From Arthrobacter mangrovi (GTDB taxonomy: Bacteria > Actinomycetota > Actinomycetes > Actinomycetales > Micrococcaceae), in assembly GCF_026011795.1 (NCBI RefSeq), contig NZ_BRVS01000027.1, positions 1 through 64,000 on the forward strand: a DNA stretch of 64,000 nucleotides. Direction: 5' to 3'. Below, piece after piece: positions 43,424-51,157 of this stretch. Every line of letters begins with the position of its first letter. The first letter of the stretch is position 1. The notes below the pieces were generated by a model that was given only the letters and a program-made list of their open reading frames with translations, was not told where the DNA came from and made no database searches. The position numbers and the translations under genes were made by a program.

Positions 43424-44764
43424 ATGACCGAACTCACGCACTCCGTTGAGCCGCCTGTGCAAGGGACGGAACCGGCCGCGCTATCCCGATCGGAGAAGCG
43501 ACGGGTGATCCTCGGGGTAGGCGTAGGTAACGCCCTCGAGTGGTACGACTGGACCGCCTACTCGATCTTCGCCGCCTACTTCGCAGGCCAGTTTTTCCTC
43601 GCCACGAACCCGTTGACGGCGCTTCTCGGGACGCTGGCCGTCTTCGCGGCCGGATTCCTCATGCGGCCGCTGGGAGGCCTCTTCTTCGGCTGGTACGCGG
43701 ACCGTCACGGGCGACGTCGCGCGATGACGACCTCGATGCTCCTGACCGCCGGAGGCAGCCTGCTCATCGGTGTCTCCCCGACCTACGAGACCATCGGTCC
43801 GGCCGCTGCCGTCTTCCTCCTCGCGGGGCGCCTCCTGCAGGGTCTGGGGCACGGCGGTGAAGTGGTCTCCTCCTTCACCTATGTCACGGAGATGGCGCCT
43901 GCCAGCAAGCGCGGCGTGTGGGCTTCCTCCGTCTTCGTCTTCGTCACCATCGGCGTTATCGCCGCCACGCTGCTCGGAGCCGGCCTAACGAGCACATTCG
44001 GCCCCGACGCCGTGGGCGAATGGGGCTGGCGCCTGCCCTTCATACTGGGCGGGCTGCTGGGAATTTACGCGTTGTATCTCCGTCGCAGCCTGGATGAGAC
44101 CCCGATGTTCAAGCGCCAGCGCGAAGAGCGGGCCGCCGTTGCGGCGCCGCGCGGCCGCGGGATGTGGGCGGAGATCTGGAAGCACCGCAAGGCCTGCCTC
44201 CGTATCCTCATCCTGTCGGCCGGCGGCGGCGTCATGTACTACGTCTGGGCCATCATGGCACCCGCGTTTGCGATGGGTCCCCTAAAGATGGAGCCTGGAC
44301 CGGTCATGTGGGTCAGCACCGGCGCTAATCTCTTCTTGATCCTGTGCCTGCTGTTCTGGGGCCGAGTGTCCGATCGATTCGGCCGCAAGCTCAACTGGAT
44401 CGTATTCGGCGTCGGGTCGGTCGTGATGATCATCCCGCTGTCCATGATCCTCACCGGTGGAGACGGGATCTGGCGGCTCGCGGTCTACATGGGCGTGGGA
44501 ATGATCCTGGTCGCTGCCCCAACCGCCATCATGCCGGCCTACTTCCCCGAGCAGTTCCCCACGCATGTGCGTGCAGTAGGAATGGGTATGCCTTACTCGC
44601 TCGGTCTGGCACTGACCGGTGGCACCGCCCCGTATCTGCAGGCCTGGCTCTACTCACTCGGACAGCCGCGAGTGTTCGACTTCTACCTGATCGCCGTATG
44701 CGCGATCGTCCTAACGGTCACCCTGATGTCTCCCGAAACGCGAGGCAAGAAGCTGACGAACTGA
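43424..44764 (+). CDS. MHS-family MFS transporter (module C)
   Basis: 446 residues from ATG 43424, with AAAGGA upstream; longer readings lack a good site. Twelve helices, with MHS hallmarks NALEWYDWTAYSIFAAYFAG, RPLGGLFFGWYADRHGRRRA and DRFGRKLNWIV. About half the residues seem to differ from the MHS gene at 17666, so this is not a recent duplicate. Probably imports the aromatic acid or ester used by the monooxygenase system. The 280 bases before it hold no evident gene. Confidence 0.85.
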   Translation: MTELTHSVEPPVQGTEPAALSRSEKRRVILGVGVGNALEWYDWTAYSIFAAYFAGQFFLATNPLTALLGTLAVFAAGFLMRPLGGLFFGWYADRHGRRRAMTTSMLLTAGGSLLIGVSPTYETIGPAAAVFLLAGRLLQGLGHGGEVVSSFTYVTEMAPASKRGVWASSVFVFVTIGVIAATLLGAGLTSTFGPDAVGEWGWRLPFILGGLLGIYALYLRRSLDETPMFKRQREERAAVAAPRGRGMWAEIWKHRKACLRILILSAGGGVMYYVWAIMAPAFAMGPLKMEPGPVMWVSTGANLFLILCLLFWGRVSDRFGRKLNWIVFGVGSVVMIIPLSMILTGGDGIWRLAVYMGVGMILVAAPTAIMPAYFPEQFPTHVRAVGMGMPYSLGLALTGGTAPYLQAWLYSLGQPRVFDFYLIAVCAIVLTVTLMSPETRGKKLTN

Positions 44765-44795
44765 CCCCGACCGCATCGTCAGTATCACCTGTCGG

Positions 44796-44827
44796 CGCGT
44801 CCTGGACACCACGGTCTCCAGGACGCG
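44796..44827 (+). terminator. Hairpin after the MHS transporter
   Basis: Perfect 11-bp stem CGCGTCCTGGA (44796-44806) with TCCAGGACGCG (44817-44827), ten-base loop, 31 bases after the stop. No T run, so it may be a weak terminator or an mRNA-stabilising element before the downstream DUF3237 gene. Confidence 0.5.
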
Positions 44828-44895
44828 TCGACACGCATCTCCACCCACTAACCATCGATGACCGGAATGCCGCCGGCATCCCGAAGAAGGTACTC

Positions 44896-45345
44896 ATGAT
44901 TGAAACACGCCCTCTCTTCTCACTGAACGTCCGTCTGGCCCCACCCCTGTCCATCGGAGGCGGAGCGGGCGAGCGTCGATTCATCTCCGTTCAGGGCGGC
45001 GAGGTCGAGGGCCCGGCCTTGGGGGGAGAAGTGCTGCCCGTGGGGGAGGACCTCCAGACTGTCAGGCCGGACGGGACGGTCGAGCTGGACATCCGGACCG
45101 TAATCCGGGCCTCCAGCGGACACCTCGTCTACCTCTCGGGGCGCGGACTCCGCCACGGCCCCCCGGAGACTCTCGCTCGCATAGCCGCCGGACACGAAGT
45201 CCCGCCGTCCGAGTACTACTTCAGGGAAACTCTGTACTTCGAGACACACGATCCTGAGCTCGAATGGCTGACCCGGTGCGCCGCCCTCGGCAAGGGACGA
45301 CGCAACCGATCCACGGCGACAATCGACGTTTTCGAGGTTCTCTGA
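44896..45345 (+). CDS. DUF3237 protein
   Basis: 149 residues from ATG 44896 with GAAGAAGG five bases upstream. DUF3237 pattern: early PLFSLNVRLAPPLSIGGG, RRFISVQGGEVEGP, then LDIRTVIRASSGHLVYLSGRG and a C-terminal PSEYYFRETLYFETHDPELEW. The family forms small beta-barrels of unknown function that recur in aromatic degradation clusters. Last intact gene of module C, downstream of the MHS transporter. Confidence 0.75.
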   Translation: MIETRPLFSLNVRLAPPLSIGGGAGERRFISVQGGEVEGPALGGEVLPVGEDLQTVRPDGTVELDIRTVIRASSGHLVYLSGRGLRHGPPETLARIAAGHEVPPSEYYFRETLYFETHDPELEWLTRCAALGKGRRNRSTATIDVFEVL

Positions 45346-45811
45346 CCGAGGCGACATCAATACACAGCTGACGCTCTAGACCATGCCGATGAATTCGACC
45401 ATCACCATGAGACCATGGCGAGACGGTGCCGCTAAGAATGTTCCGCTCCGTGGATGCGCGGGTACACTGCGCAGCTACTTGGCGCATGCTCCACACTCCG
45501 TCTTGGATCATCCGACGTCCTGTTTACGGCAGGGCACACCCGATCACTTCCATCACTTCCGTGCGCGTGGTTCGGTTCGGGAAGCATCGGAGCGGGCACC
45601 TGCCGGGCTTGAGCCGCGGGCCCCACTGAGCTCTCAACCGAGCGTCACTTTGCGTCAGCAGCCAATGGGCCAGATGAGAGGACAAACAGGCCCCTGGTGC
45701 CAGTGCTTGACGCCCGTCTTTCCCGTGGAGACAGCACCTGAGCCCCGCAGCGTAAAGGTCTGCGTTTTGGGTGCGCACGTCACAACAAATCGGAATACGA
45801 AAGGCATCTTC
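45346..45811. other. Region without recognisable genes (module C/D junction)
   Basis: About 470 bases. Short open frames on both strands have no ribosome binding sites, biased composition or known motifs. It leads straight into the degenerate small-gene unit and is best seen as decayed spacer. Confidence 0.4.
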
Positions 45812-46030
45812 ATGGGAATCTAAGCAGATTGGAATATTCTGGTCGGCAGGGAGGTGCGGGTTTAGAATGATGGCCGCACCATCCGGACCGGTCACGTTGA
45901 AGCCCTAAGCGTCACTGCAGACGCGCTCTGGATCGCAGCCCACGGGGTCGAACCGCGGACCCTATATGAGAAGCCCCAGGGCTATATTGTCCTGTCGGTC
46001 TCCGAGCAGACTGGGGCAGCCCGTGGGCAC
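45812..46030 (+). pseudogene. Degenerate copy of the 73-residue small gene
   Basis: Read from ATG 45812, the frame has stops at 45821 (TAA) and 45863 (TAG). Around them it gives ADWNILVGREVRV, then NDGRTIRTGHVEALS, ADALWIAAHGVEPRTLYEK and QGY, which aligns along its length with the gene at 36747. The 3' boundary is approximate because the frame runs on into the next remnant. Confidence 0.65.
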
Positions 46031-46248
46031 AGCGCTGAGGTCCTCGTCGAACTCAGGGTCAACGACCGGGCCACCATGGACCGCTGCCTCGACACCGCAG
46101 TCGGCCGTATCATCGCACGCGCTGCGCGGGACCCTAGGCACGGCATTCCGGTAACCCGTCTGACAGACGGCACTTCACAGTCGAGCTAACCGATGAGGTC
46201 CCCTTTGACTACACCCAAGCGCTCGATACCCGGAACAGGTCGTTCTGA
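46031..46248 (+). pseudogene. Degenerate copy of the second small gene of the unit
   Basis: Contains VNDRATMDRCLDTAVGRII and HGIPVTRLT in one frame; a shift near 46167 moves to RHFTVELTDEVPFDYTQALD, which matches DAHFAVELDETIPFGYTEEH of the copy at 36965-37257. The start codon corresponding to ATG 36965 is lost. A small hairpin (ACAGGTC/GACCTGT, 46235-46253) lies at its end. Confidence 0.65.
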
Positions 46249-46443
46249 CCTGTAGCCCGCGGCATTCACTATTTCGCTGCGTACTTCGCGAACTCGATAC
46301 CAGCCCACTGACCGGCGCTTGCTGTAGCGGCCCAGAAGGCACTGCGACTGCAACAAGCCTTTTGATGTGCATGACGGTGGCGACCTAAAGGGCATTCGAA
46401 ACTTTTGATTGAGTGTTGTAGCCGATCGTCATTTTAGCGACAT

Positions 46444-47010
46444 ATGATGGAAGGGCCGCCGAGCGGGCTAATCAGCGGTGGGGATACTGCGATGGAGAGG
46501 AGAGCGGTGGACGCGCAGGTGGACGAGAACGAAGCTATGTTCCTGGCGGGCGCCAGCATAGAGCGGACCGTCGAGTGGGCCGACACCGACGCGGCCGGCC
46601 ACCAGCACAACTCAGCCATCATGCGCTGGGTTGAGGCGGCCGAGGCCCAGCTGTTCCGCCGATTGGAACTACCGGACTACTTTCCTAGTGCTCCCCGCGT
46701 GCAACAGGTCATCAACTATCGTGCCAAGCTGTGGTTCGGCCAGCGCGTCACTGCGACCTTGCAGGTTCAGAATATCGGGCGCACATCAATGACCTTCGCG
46801 TTCGAAGTCCACGGCCAGCCGCACGAAAAGTCGCCCGGCGGCCTCGCGGCCTTTGGGACCTTCACTACCGCCCATGTTCCCCATGGGGCCAATAATGCGG
46901 AACCCTGGCCAGCGCACATTCGCGCCGCCATCGCCACTCCGCGGCCGTCCCTGTCTGAACCACAACCCGCACCGCCAATTTCTACAGACTGTTTTCAGAT
47001 GCTTCCGTAG
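46444..47010 (+). CDS. Hotdog-fold acyl-CoA thioesterase (4HBT family)
   Basis: 188 residues from ATG 46444; ATG 46492 or GTG 46507 (after GGAGAGGAG) are plausible shorter starts. The core EWADTDAAGHQHNSAIMRWV is the 4-hydroxybenzoyl-CoA thioesterase-type motif with the catalytic acidic residue and the long helix; Y-R-A-K-L-W-F-G-Q-R-V continues the fold. The C-terminal 40 residues are Pro-rich and extra to the domain. It precedes module D and may hydrolyse an aryl-CoA, adding to the TesB-type enzyme at 50201. Confidence 0.75.
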   Translation: MMEGPPSGLISGGDTAMERRAVDAQVDENEAMFLAGASIERTVEWADTDAAGHQHNSAIMRWVEAAEAQLFRRLELPDYFPSAPRVQQVINYRAKLWFGQRVTATLQVQNIGRTSMTFAFEVHGQPHEKSPGGLAAFGTFTTAHVPHGANNAEPWPAHIRAAIATPRPSLSEPQPAPPISTDCFQMLP

Positions 47011-47339
47011 AAGGACTTCATGCGAGGCGGTACGGGCAGATGCTCGTACGGATCGGCGTCGTGCACACTCATCAGGGGTGCAGCCTGATGAACCCAGTCA
47101 CTGGGATTAGGCGCTTGAACCAAGAGCCGCCCCCCATGATCGTTTGGATAGCGGACACCCCACTTGGCCGCGGTCGCGAGCTGGGTCCGCGGACTACGAG
47201 AGAAACGGCTCTTAATTGACAAGGGAACCGCTTCCGGCGGCGCATGGCGACTGGCGGAAGCCTTCAAGGGCCACTGAGCGCAGCTGGGTCCGTGCCCCTA
47301 AAATAGGTTCTGATGCAGGCAACAAGGGAAGAAGCGAGA
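47011..47339. other. Intergenic region before the second PaaX gene
   Basis: About 330 bases without a convincing coding frame. No strong hairpin or palindrome was found. The last 30 bases carry AAGGGAAG, the likely ribosome binding region of the PaaX gene. Confidence 0.35.
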
Positions 47340-48224
47340 ATGCCAACGGTGATTGCGGTTCCAAGGCCGCCGCTGAGGCACCAGCAGCTGATCCTGACGA
47401 TTTATGGGCTTTACGGGAGGCGCGGGGGCGGGCCGTTGCCGGTCTCGGTGCTGATAGACATGCTCGCCGACCTCGGTCATGATGCCCCTGGGGTGCGCTC
47501 GGCGGTGTCGAGGTTGAAGGCCAAGGGCGTGCTCAACAGCGTCAAATCCGGCGGAGTGGCAAAGTACGAGCTGTCACCGCGCTCGCTCGAGATGGTCAAC
47601 GAGGGCGACGAACGGATCTTTGCCCCGTACCGCGGATCGCCCGGAGGCCAGTGGGTGCTGGCGATATTCTCGGTTCCTGAGTCGATGCGGGACCGGCGGC
47701 ACCAGTTGCGCACCGAACTGACGCGGCTGGGCTTCGGGTCGATGGCGGCAGGCGTGTGGATCGCTCCCGCTGGTGTGCGTGAGGGCGCGAAGCGGCGGCT
47801 GGCCTCCCGCGGCTTGGCAGATTATGTCGAATTCTTCACGGGTGATTACGCCGCCGAAGGGGATATGCGCGAGCGGGTCGCCCAGTGGTGGGATCTGGAG
47901 GCCCTGGGCGACCAGATCCGCGAATTCATGGACTACTACAGGAACGCTCTGGCCGATTGGTCCGGCTTGGTGGGCGGGGATCCGGAGATAGCCCTGGCCG
48001 AGTCTTCGCCGGAATTGCGCCGGGACGCCTTCCGCTACTACGTGCCGATGCTCACGCTGTGGCGCCGGCTGCCGTACCGCGATCCCGGTCTGCCCCTGGA
48101 GTACCTGCCCGAGGGCTGGCAGGGGCCCGAGGCGCGGCGCATTTTCTTCGGGACGCATGATCTGATCGCGCCCCTGGCCGAGGCCCACGCGATGTCGCTG
48201 GTCACTAAGGCCGAGGCTGCCTAG
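47340..48224 (+). CDS. PaaX-family transcriptional regulator (module D)
   Basis: 294 residues from ATG 47340; ATG 47313 is an alternative. Winged helix at about 15-75 (LILTIYGLYGRRGGG, GVRSAVSRLKAKGVL) and the same effector-domain signatures as the PaaX gene at 38253 (ERVAQWWDLEALGDQIREFM, LWRRLPYRDPGLPLEYLPEGW). PaaX proteins sense aryl-CoA esters, and this module makes and uses one, so this protein is the likely controller of the Rid and FAH-ligase-monooxygenase operons. Confidence 0.85.
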   Translation: MPTVIAVPRPPLRHQQLILTIYGLYGRRGGGPLPVSVLIDMLADLGHDAPGVRSAVSRLKAKGVLNSVKSGGVAKYELSPRSLEMVNEGDERIFAPYRGSPGGQWVLAIFSVPESMRDRRHQLRTELTRLGFGSMAAGVWIAPAGVREGAKRRLASRGLADYVEFFTGDYAAEGDMRERVAQWWDLEALGDQIREFMDYYRNALADWSGLVGGDPEIALAESSPELRRDAFRYYVPMLTLWRRLPYRDPGLPLEYLPEGWQGPEARRIFFGTHDLIAPLAEAHAMSLVTKAEAA

Positions 48225-48241
48225 TCTCTGGCAACGCCGAT

Positions 48242-48274
48242 AGCGGCCCGGCCGGCAGTGCCGGCCGGGCCGCT
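48242..48274. terminator. Bidirectional hairpin between convergent genes
   Basis: A perfect 16-bp inverted repeat (AGCGGCCCGGCCGGCA at 48242-48257 with its complement at 48259-48274) around one base, between the stops of PaaX (plus) and the Rid gene (minus). Very GC-rich, no T run. Confidence 0.75.
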
Positions 48275-48293
48275 GTGGGCTGGAATAGGATTT

Positions 48294-48710
48294 CTAGCGG
48301 TCCTGGATTACTGCCACGCCCTGGATCTCGATCAGGGCTTCCTTTTGCCAGAGGCGGCTGACGCCGATTCCCGCCATGGCGGGGTACTCGGTTCCGGCCA
48401 TCTGGCGCCAGAGCTTGCCGATCTCCCGGCCGTTCGCCATGTAATCGTCCACGTCCGTGAGGTAAATGGTCACGCTGACCAGGTCCTCGGCACGGCCGCC
48501 GGCCTCTTCCAGGGTGGCCAGGACGTTGGAGAAGGCCTGCTTGAACTGCTCCACGATGCCGCCGGGAACGATGTTCATGTCCTTGTCCAGCGCGGTCTGT
48601 CCGCCGAGGTAGACCGTGTTGCCGGCGAGGACGCCGTGGGCGTAGCCGGAGGGCTTGGGCAGTGACTCGGGGTTGATGGTCCGGTTGCCGACTGCGGTCT
48701 GGTTGCTCAT
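48294..48710 (-). CDS. Rid (YjgF/YER057c) family protein lacking the canonical Arg
   Basis: 138 residues from ATG 48710, with AAGGAGG upstream. Rid fold: GYAHGVLAGNTVYLGGQTAL, QAFSNVLATLEEAGG, LVSVTIYLTDVDDYM. In RidA the catalytic Arg lies in a P-A-R-S/T motif; here it is YPAMAGIGVSRLW, so Met occupies that place. Other Rid subfamilies work in aromatic pathways as aminomuconate or enamine deaminases. Divergent from the FAH-family gene at 48851 and probably in the same regulon, it may hydrolyse an amino- or imino-containing ring-cleavage product. Confidence 0.8.
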   Translation of the reverse strand: MSNQTAVGNRTINPESLPKPSGYAHGVLAGNTVYLGGQTALDKDMNIVPGGIVEQFKQAFSNVLATLEEAGGRAEDLVSVTIYLTDVDDYMANGREIGKLWRQMAGTEYPAMAGIGVSRLWQKEALIEIQGVAVIQDR

Positions 48711-48746
48711 TGCTGCCTCCTTGGCATTGGTGTGGCTGGTTTCACA

Positions 48747-48760
48747 ATTTTTCGAAAAAT
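48747..48760. promoter_or_regulatory. AT-rich perfect palindrome in the module D divergent promoter
   Basis: ATTTTTCGAAAAAT lies midway between the Rid gene start (48710) and the FAH-family start (48851), in an otherwise GC-rich region. The position fits an operator controlling both directions, with the neighbouring PaaX as candidate. Confidence 0.55.
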
Positions 48761-48850
48761 GCTCTGTGCAGATCCTTCCGACCGTGCTACGTTGAGCATA
48801 TGTGACGGCCGTAAAAAAGTCGACACATCTGAACAAGGGAGATCGAAAAC

Positions 48851-49708
48851 GTGAAACTGGCCACCTTGCGCACCGGTGCAGCAACAACGACGGCGGCAGT
48901 CCAGACGGGTGCGGAAACCTACCTGCCGCTGCCCGCCAGTGACGTCGGCGCCCTGCTTGCGGACCCGGCTTGGCGGGCGCGTGCAGAGGAAACGATGCGC
49001 TCTGCCCCGGCCTCCGCCGTCGTGCAGGTTTCCCGCACACAGCTGGCGCCGCTGCTGCCGCACGCCGGCAAGGTGATCTGCTGCGGCCTGAACTACGGCG
49101 ACCACATCCAGGAGATGGGGCGGGAGCTGCCGGAATACCCGACACTGTTCGCCAAGTTTGCCGACACGCTGGCCGGCCCCGCGGACGAACTCGCGGTGCA
49201 CGGCAGCGGCCGGGTTGATTGGGAAGCCGAGCTGGCCGTGGTGGTGGGAGCCACCCTCACCTGTGCGGATGAAGCCGAGGCCGCGGCGGCGATCGCCGGC
49301 TATACCGTGGCCAACGACGTCTCCATGCGCGACTGGCAGAACCGGACCCTCCAGTGGTTCCAGGGCAAGGCCTTCGACGCGAGCACTCCGGTCGGTCCGG
49401 TGCTGGCCACCGCCGACGAGTTTGACGGCAGCGGCTTCGAAGTCCGCGGTTACGTCAACGGAGAGCTGGTCCAGCGGGGCCACACCCGGACGCTGGTGTT
49501 CGGTCCGGCGAAGCTGCTGTCCTACATTTCGCAGTTCACGACGCTGCGCCCGGGGGACCTGGTCCTGACCGGCACGCCCGGCGGAGTGGGCATGGGGATG
49601 AAGCCGCCGCGCTTCCTGCAGGACGGCGACGTCCTCACGACCGAAATCGACGGGATCGGCCGGCTGGAAAACCGCATGCTGATCAACCAACCGGCACTGA
49701 CCAACTGA
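48851..49708 (+). CDS. Fumarylacetoacetate hydrolase (FAH) family protein
   Basis: 285 residues. The FAH fold signature GLNYGDHIQEMG (Tyr, His, Glu) and metal ligands in DWEAELAVVVG and ANDVSMRDWQ are intact. Family members hydrolyse C-C bonds of acylpyruvates or decarboxylate/hydrate ring-cleavage products; fumarylpyruvate or maleylpyruvate hydrolysis is the role in gentisate-type pathways. First gene of the five-gene operon with cupin, thioesterase, CoA ligase and monooxygenase-reductase. Confidence 0.85.
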   Translation: MKLATLRTGAATTTAAVQTGAETYLPLPASDVGALLADPAWRARAEETMRSAPASAVVQVSRTQLAPLLPHAGKVICCGLNYGDHIQEMGRELPEYPTLFAKFADTLAGPADELAVHGSGRVDWEAELAVVVGATLTCADEAEAAAAIAGYTVANDVSMRDWQNRTLQWFQGKAFDASTPVGPVLATADEFDGSGFEVRGYVNGELVQRGHTRTLVFGPAKLLSYISQFTTLRPGDLVLTGTPGGVGMGMKPPRFLQDGDVLTTEIDGIGRLENRMLINQPALTN

Positions 49709-49721
49709 GAAGGAGCACGAC

Positions 49722-50204
49722 ATGACCGAGACAGCCACCGAATACCGCACCGAGGGCGATAACTCCAGCTATACCGGAGCCGACGGCAAGGTGGTGCCTG
49801 TGGTGACCCGCGGCGGCGCCGAGGACACCAACACGGCCCAGTCGGGGGACTGCGTGCGGGTGTCCGGTGTGAGCATCCAGCACACTCCGGCCACCAAGAT
49901 CTGGTTCGGCCAGGTCTCTAATGTCCCCGGCTACCGCTCGCTGCCGCATCACCATGGCGAGGCCGAGACCGGCGGCTACGTGCTGCGCGGCCACGGCCGG
50001 ATCTATTTCGGTGAGAACTACTCCGAATTCATCGACATGAAGGCCGGCGACTGGGTGTTCGTGCCGCCATTCATGCCGCACGTGGAGGCGAATATGTCGG
50101 TCACCGAGGAACTGGTCTGGCTGACTGCCCGCACGCCGGAGAACATTGTGGTCAACCTTGAGGACGTAGCCGACGAGACCCTGGAAGGATACCGCCGGGC
50201 ATGA
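49722..50204 (+). CDS. Cupin-domain protein, candidate ring-cleavage dioxygenase
   Basis: 160 residues, a single cupin. Metal ligands: HHH at 76-78 with Glu80 or Glu82 (RSLPHHHGEAETGGYVLRG), and His120 (GDWVFVPPFMPH). Small cupins of this size include 3-hydroxyanthranilate dioxygenase, whereas gentisate dioxygenases are usually double cupins of about 350 residues. Between an FAH-family and a thioesterase gene, a ring-opening dioxygenase role is attractive, but an auxiliary role is possible. Overlaps the next gene by 4 bases (ATGA). Confidence 0.7.
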   Translation: MTETATEYRTEGDNSSYTGADGKVVPVVTRGGAEDTNTAQSGDCVRVSGVSIQHTPATKIWFGQVSNVPGYRSLPHHHGEAETGGYVLRGHGRIYFGENYSEFIDMKAGDWVFVPPFMPHVEANMSVTEELVWLTARTPENIVVNLEDVADETLEGYRRA

Positions 50205-51079
50205 ACACGATGACGGGCACCTTGACGGCCGAAACCTTCCTGCGCGCCATCGACCTGGAGGCCGTCGAGCCGCAGGTCTTCGACGAGGCCTACGAAGCCA
50301 CCACGCAGTACGTCCCGTGGCCCAAGGCCTACGGCGGCGACATGGTGGCCCAGTCCGCGGCGGCCATGATGCGCTCCGTCGGCGCGGACCGCCAGCTGCA
50401 TTCGATGCACAGCTACTTCATGCGCCCGGTCGATATCGGTGCTGTGGTCCGCTACGAGGTGGAGAACCTGCGCGACGGCCGCGGCTATTCCACCCGCAGC
50501 GTGCGCGGCTACCAGGGCGGTAAGGCAGTGTTCGCAGCCATGGGCTCTTTCCAGGTGCCTGAGGAGGGGCCTGAATTCCAGGCGGAAATGCCCGCCGCCG
50601 TGGAACCCGAGTCACTGCGCAGCGCCGCTGAAGCATTGAACGGCATCGAGGGCGACGCCGCGGCTTACTGGTCCGCTGGCCGCAGCTTCGACATGCGCCA
50701 CGTTCCCGGCCCCGTGTACGTGGAGGTCGAGGGCGAACAGGTCCCGCAGCAGGCCGTCTGGGTTAAGGCGTTCGACCGGCTGCCCGACGGCGCCGACCTG
50801 CACCGCACGGCGCTGGCCTACGTCTGCGACTACACCATCCTGGAGCCGATCCTGCGGGCGCACGGCAACTATTGGGCGGAGCCCGGACTGGCGACCGCAA
50901 GCCTGGACCACTCCATGTGGTTCCACCGCGAGGGCCGCGCGGACGAGTGGGTGCTCTACGCCCAGGAAGCCGTTTCCGGACAACGCAACCGGGGACTGGC
51001 CACCGGCCGGTTCTTCGACCGCTCCGGCCGCCTGCTGGCCACCGTCGCTCAAGAAGGCATGATCCGCGCCGCACGCTGA
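50201..51079 (+). CDS. Acyl-CoA thioesterase, TesB-like double hotdog
   Basis: 292 residues. N-terminal hotdog includes YVPWPKAYGGDMVAQSAAAM and LHSMHSYFMRPVDIG, and the second repeat has LAYVCDYTILEPILRAHG and SLDHSMWFHREGRADEW, as in acyl-CoA thioesterase II. In an operon with an aryl-CoA ligase and a CoA-ester hydroxylase, it could free the hydroxylated aromatic acid from CoA, as the thioesterase step does in the salicylate-CoA to gentisate route. Confidence 0.8.
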   Translation: MNTMTGTLTAETFLRAIDLEAVEPQVFDEAYEATTQYVPWPKAYGGDMVAQSAAAMMRSVGADRQLHSMHSYFMRPVDIGAVVRYEVENLRDGRGYSTRSVRGYQGGKAVFAAMGSFQVPEEGPEFQAEMPAAVEPESLRSAAEALNGIEGDAAAYWSAGRSFDMRHVPGPVYVEVEGEQVPQQAVWVKAFDRLPDGADLHRTALAYVCDYTILEPILRAHGNYWAEPGLATASLDHSMWFHREGRADEWVLYAQEAVSGQRNRGLATGRFFDRSGRLLATVAQEGMIRAAR

Positions 51080-51157
51080 GCCTCGCGGCGGCATCCACCG
51101 TCGGCGATGCCGCCCAAGCCCCGCGGCCCGCCCAACCATCCCCCTGAAAGGAACGCC

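Noticed and set aside
46995-47267. 90-codon minus-strand frame between the hotdog thioesterase and PaaX
   Set aside because: Overlaps the thioesterase end, lacks a ribosome binding site and shows no known motif; transposase or resolvase remnants were considered and not supported.
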